A stretch of DNA of 64,000 nucleotides, taken from assembly GCA_017482385.1 (NCBI GenBank), contig JAFUNI010000007.1, positions 1-64,000 of the forward strand, in the 5' to 3' direction. The notes under the pieces were generated by a model that ran no database searches, was not told the origin of the DNA, and saw nothing but the letters and a program-made list of their open reading frames with translations. This DNA comes from Oscillospiraceae bacterium (GTDB taxonomy: Bacteria > Bacillota > Clostridia > Oscillospirales > Oscillospiraceae). Made by a program: the position numbers and the translations under genes. Positions 61,721-64,000 of the stretch are shown here, piece after piece (the first letter of the stretch is position 1; the number at the start of each line of letters is the position of its first letter).

Positions 61721-62845
61721 ATGAAGATTGGTTTGCTTGGTTTCGGTGTGGTTGGCAGAGGCGTTTACGATCTGACCGCCACCCGGGATGATATGAAAGT
61801 TGCCAAGGTTGTATGCCTGGAGGATGTGACCCTCCCCGATGCCGAGGTGACAAAGAATTTCCAGGATGTTCTCTGCGATGACACCATCGATACTGTGGTA
61901 GAGGCTATGGGTGGCCTGCACCCGGCTTATGAGTTTGTCAGGGCTGCCATTGAGGCCGGTAAGCACATCGTCACCTCCAACAAGGCTTTGGTTGCCAGCT
62001 TCTATGACGAGCTGATTCCCTTAGCTAAGGAAAAGGGTGTTTGCTTCCGCTGCACCGCTGCCGTTGGCGGCGGCATTGGTTGGCTGTCTGAGCTGGAGCG
62101 GGCCCGTCGTATGCAGACCATCGAAAAGGTGGGCGGCATTATGAACGGCACCTGCAACTACATTCTCGATTCCATGACCCGTTTGGGTCTTACTTACGCC
62201 GATGCCCTGTCCCAGGCACAGGCTTTGGGCTATGCAGAGGCCAACCCCACCACTGACGTGGAGGGTATCGACACCTGGCACAAGGTGATCCTGTCTTCCA
62301 ACATTGCTTTTGGTATCAGCCTGGACACCGACACCGTGCCTGTTGCCGGCATCAGCAAAATCAAGGCTTCCGATGTAGAAAACTTCACTGCCCACGGCCT
62401 TGTGTGCAAGCTGATCTCCACCGGTAAGTGCCAGGACGGCAAGGTCAGCGCCTATGTGCAGCCCACCCTGGTAAAGCAGGGCGAGCCCGAGTCCGCCGTT
62501 CCCGCCAACTACAATCTGATCACCTTTGTGGGCGCAGCCTCCGGTCGCATGAGTTTCTACGGCCAGGGCGCAGGCCGCTACCCCACTGCATACAATGTAG
62601 TGCAGGACTGCGCTGATGTTTTGGCAGGCAAGGGCTTCTACAGCCCCTACGGCGAAAAGGTCGCTGCCAAGAACACCGATGTGCTTTCCTACTATGTCAG
62701 CGGCGCTGCTGATAGCTGGCTGAAGGATAACACCCAGGAAACCTGGGGCGATGCCATCATCACAAAGCCCGTTTCCGTGGAAGAAATGCACGCATGGCGC
62801 AAGGCCAATCCCGAGGCCTTCATCGCCGCTTTTGCTGAAAACTGA
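61721..62845 (+). CDS. hom: Homoserine dehydrogenase
   Basis: A 374-residue oxidoreductase making homoserine from aspartate semialdehyde. N-terminal NAD(P) fold GLLGFGVVGRGVYDL, and catalytic region in VGGGIGWLSELERARRMQTIEKVGGIMNGTCNYIL. It lacks the C-terminal ACT domain of longer forms (~430), so feedback by threonine may be absent or act otherwise. ATG at 61721 has AGGAGAG; longer frames lack a site. Confidence 0.94.
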   Translation: MKIGLLGFGVVGRGVYDLTATRDDMKVAKVVCLEDVTLPDAEVTKNFQDVLCDDTIDTVVEAMGGLHPAYEFVRAAIEAGKHIVTSNKALVASFYDELIPLAKEKGVCFRCTAAVGGGIGWLSELERARRMQTIEKVGGIMNGTCNYILDSMTRLGLTYADALSQAQALGYAEANPTTDVEGIDTWHKVILSSNIAFGISLDTDTVPVAGISKIKASDVENFTAHGLVCKLISTGKCQDGKVSAYVQPTLVKQGEPESAVPANYNLITFVGAASGRMSFYGQGAGRYPTAYNVVQDCADVLAGKGFYSPYGEKVAAKNTDVLSYYVSGAADSWLKDNTQETWGDAIITKPVSVEEMHAWRKANPEAFIAAFAEN

Positions 62846-62869
62846 TTCATCCCGAAAGGAAGGAATTTT

Positions 62870-64000
62870 ATGCTGAAAGTTACCAAATTTGGCGGCTCCT
62901 CTATGGCAGACGCCGGTCAGTACCGGAAGGTGCGGGACATTATCCTGTCCGACCCGGAACGCAAGGTCGTGGTTGTTTCCGCTGCCGGCAAGCGCCACAG
63001 CAAGGACCACAAGATCACCGATCTTCTGTACCTGTGCCACGCCCACACCCAGTACGGTGTTCCCTGCGATCCCGTCTACGAGCTGATCACATCCCGCTAC
63101 TTAGAGATCCGGGAAAAGCTGGGCATTGCAGTGGATCTGGAAGAGGATTTTGCAGAGCTGAAACAGCGGCTGGATGCCAAGCAGGTCACCCAGGACGAAA
63201 TGGCCAGCCGTGGCGAATATTTCTCCGCCAAGCTGATGGCTGCATTCTTAGGCTTTAAGTTCGTGGATGCCGCAGAGTGGGTATTCTTTAACATCGACGG
63301 CACTGTGAACAAGAAAAAGTCCTATGCCGCGCTGAAAGAGAAAATGACCGGCGAGGGCATCGTGACCCCCGGCTTCTACGGTGTGATGCCCAACGGCAGC
63401 ATCCGTACCTTCTCCCGTGGTGGCAGTGACATCACCGGTTCTTTGGCAGCCGCTGCACTGGATGCCGGCGTTTACGAGAACTGGACCGACGTTTCCGGTA
63501 TTCTGATGGCTGACCCCCGGATCGTGGAGAATCCCCAGCCCATCTCCGAGATCACTTATGACGAGCTGCGGGAGCTGGCTTATGCCGGTGCAAACGTGCT
63601 CCACGAGGGTGCTATCTTCCCTGTCCGGGAAAAGGATATTCCCCTAAATATTCGTAACACCAACGAGCCTTCCGCTCCCGGCACTATGATCAAAAAGCAT
63701 TTTGAGACCGAGTCCGATCCCGACCGGATCATCACCGGTATCACCGGCAAGAAGGACTTCTCCATTATCACCATCTTTAAGCGGGGTCTCACCTCTGAGG
63801 TCGGCATTCTGCGGAAGATCCTGTCCGTTTTGGAGCGGTACAATATTTCTGTGGAATTCGTTCCCAACGGTATTGACAATGTTTCCCTGGTGATCCCCAC
63901 TGCCACCATTGCTCCCCATCTGTACACCTTTATGGCAGATCTGCAGCAAGAGGTAAACCCCGACAATGTGGTTGTCCAGGATCAGATCTCCATCGTCACT
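62870..64000 (+). CDS. lysC: Aspartate kinase, 3' end cut by window
   Basis: The first 377 residues of an aspartokinase are visible, beginning MLKVTKFGGSSMADAGQYRK and running in frame to the window end. The kinase core has KFGGSS, VVVVSAAGKRH and FSRGGSDITGSLAAAAL; a first ACT-like region (ISIITIF..) begins near 300. It makes aspartyl phosphate for lysine, threonine and methionine. GGAAGGA site upstream; forms an operon with hom. Confidence 0.95.
   Translation, partial: MLKVTKFGGSSMADAGQYRKVRDIILSDPERKVVVVSAAGKRHSKDHKITDLLYLCHAHTQYGVPCDPVYELITSRYLEIREKLGIAVDLEEDFAELKQRLDAKQVTQDEMASRGEYFSAKLMAAFLGFKFVDAAEWVFFNIDGTVNKKKSYAALKEKMTGEGIVTPGFYGVMPNGSIRTFSRGGSDITGSLAAAALDAGVYENWTDVSGILMADPRIVENPQPISEITYDELRELAYAGANVLHEGAIFPVREKDIPLNIRNTNEPSAPGTMIKKHFETESDPDRIITGITGKKDFSIITIFKRGLTSEVGILRKILSVLERYNISVEFVPNGIDNVSLVIPTATIAPHLYTFMADLQQEVNPDNVVVQDQISIVT

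Noticed and set aside
62021..63046. 341-residue minus-strand frame over hom and lysC
   Set aside because: Overlaps two well-supported genes and has no family features.
1..64000. CRISPR array or phage structural cluster
   Set aside because: No regularly spaced repeats or capsid/tail genes are visible.

Overview
This window comes from a low-to-mid GC, Gram-positive, endospore-lineage bacterium, most likely a gut Clostridia of the Oscillospiraceae/Ruminococcaceae type. The evidence is strong GGAGG ribosome-binding sites, sigma-A type promoters, a SpoIIQ-like M23 protein, the Firmicutes-specific rplU-prp-rpmA block with an L27 N-terminal extension, and a clostridial-style ethanolamine operon. 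No species can be named from the sequence alone.

Positions 1-~7,430 look like the end of an integrated conjugative or other mobile element abutting a tRNA-Leu(UAG) gene. Its minus-strand genes encode a C5-cytosine DNA methyltransferase, acidic ArdA-like antirestriction proteins, a DUF4314 protein, ribbon-helix-helix proteins (one a 45-residue ORF with a TTG start), a six-cysteine protein, and a protein with an R-S-E ADP-ribosyltransferase signature. Two genes share an unusual terminator-plus-RBS leader, and five of the proteins end in similar methionine-terminal tails. No integrase or conjugation gene is visible here.

From ~7,500 onward the sequence is chromosomal. 7.7-13.7 kb holds rny (RNase Y), a DUF2975/Xre/DUF4173 membrane-regulator cassette bracketed by two near-identical terminators, a secreted lipoprotein hydrolase and dCMP deaminase. 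13.9-23.9 kb is a 12-gene minus-strand ethanolamine-utilisation operon: eutG, eutA, eutE, eutM, eutT, pduL, a TIGR02536-like gene, eutN, eutH, eutB, eutC, eutL. It encodes import, B12 adenosylation, deamination, aldehyde oxidation or reduction, phosphotransacylation and microcompartment shell. No eutVW or eutS is present.

24-29.6 kb carries a polar amino-acid ABC transporter with a YerC-type regulator, then a divergent AraC regulator/FAD oxidoreductase pair. 29.6-39.6 kb is housekeeping: aspS, trmL, pgk, tpiA, a fused threonylcarbamoyl-AMP synthase/dephospho-CoA kinase, an M18 aminopeptidase, an AEC transporter and a FtsW/RodA protein. 39.7-49.6 kb contains uxaC, a metallophosphoesterase, a SpoIIQ-like protein, a spermidine/putrescine transporter with a PotC-PotD fusion, an SdpR/SdpI pair and an MgtC/SapB membrane protein.

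49.6-59.1 kb has an overlapping ymdB/phosphoesterase/SbcC-like ATPase/ridA operon, an NSS transporter, obgE, an MFS transporter and rpmA-prp-rplU with a probable L21 leader. The right end is a threonine/aspartate-family cluster: thrB and thrC on minus, divergent from hom and a lysC-type aspartokinase cut by the window edge. The most unusual items are the mobile-element cassette (ART-like protein, duplicated leader module, shared C-termini), the TsaC-CoaE fusion, the C-terminal encapsulation-like helix on EutE, and the twin terminators around the DUF2975 cassette.
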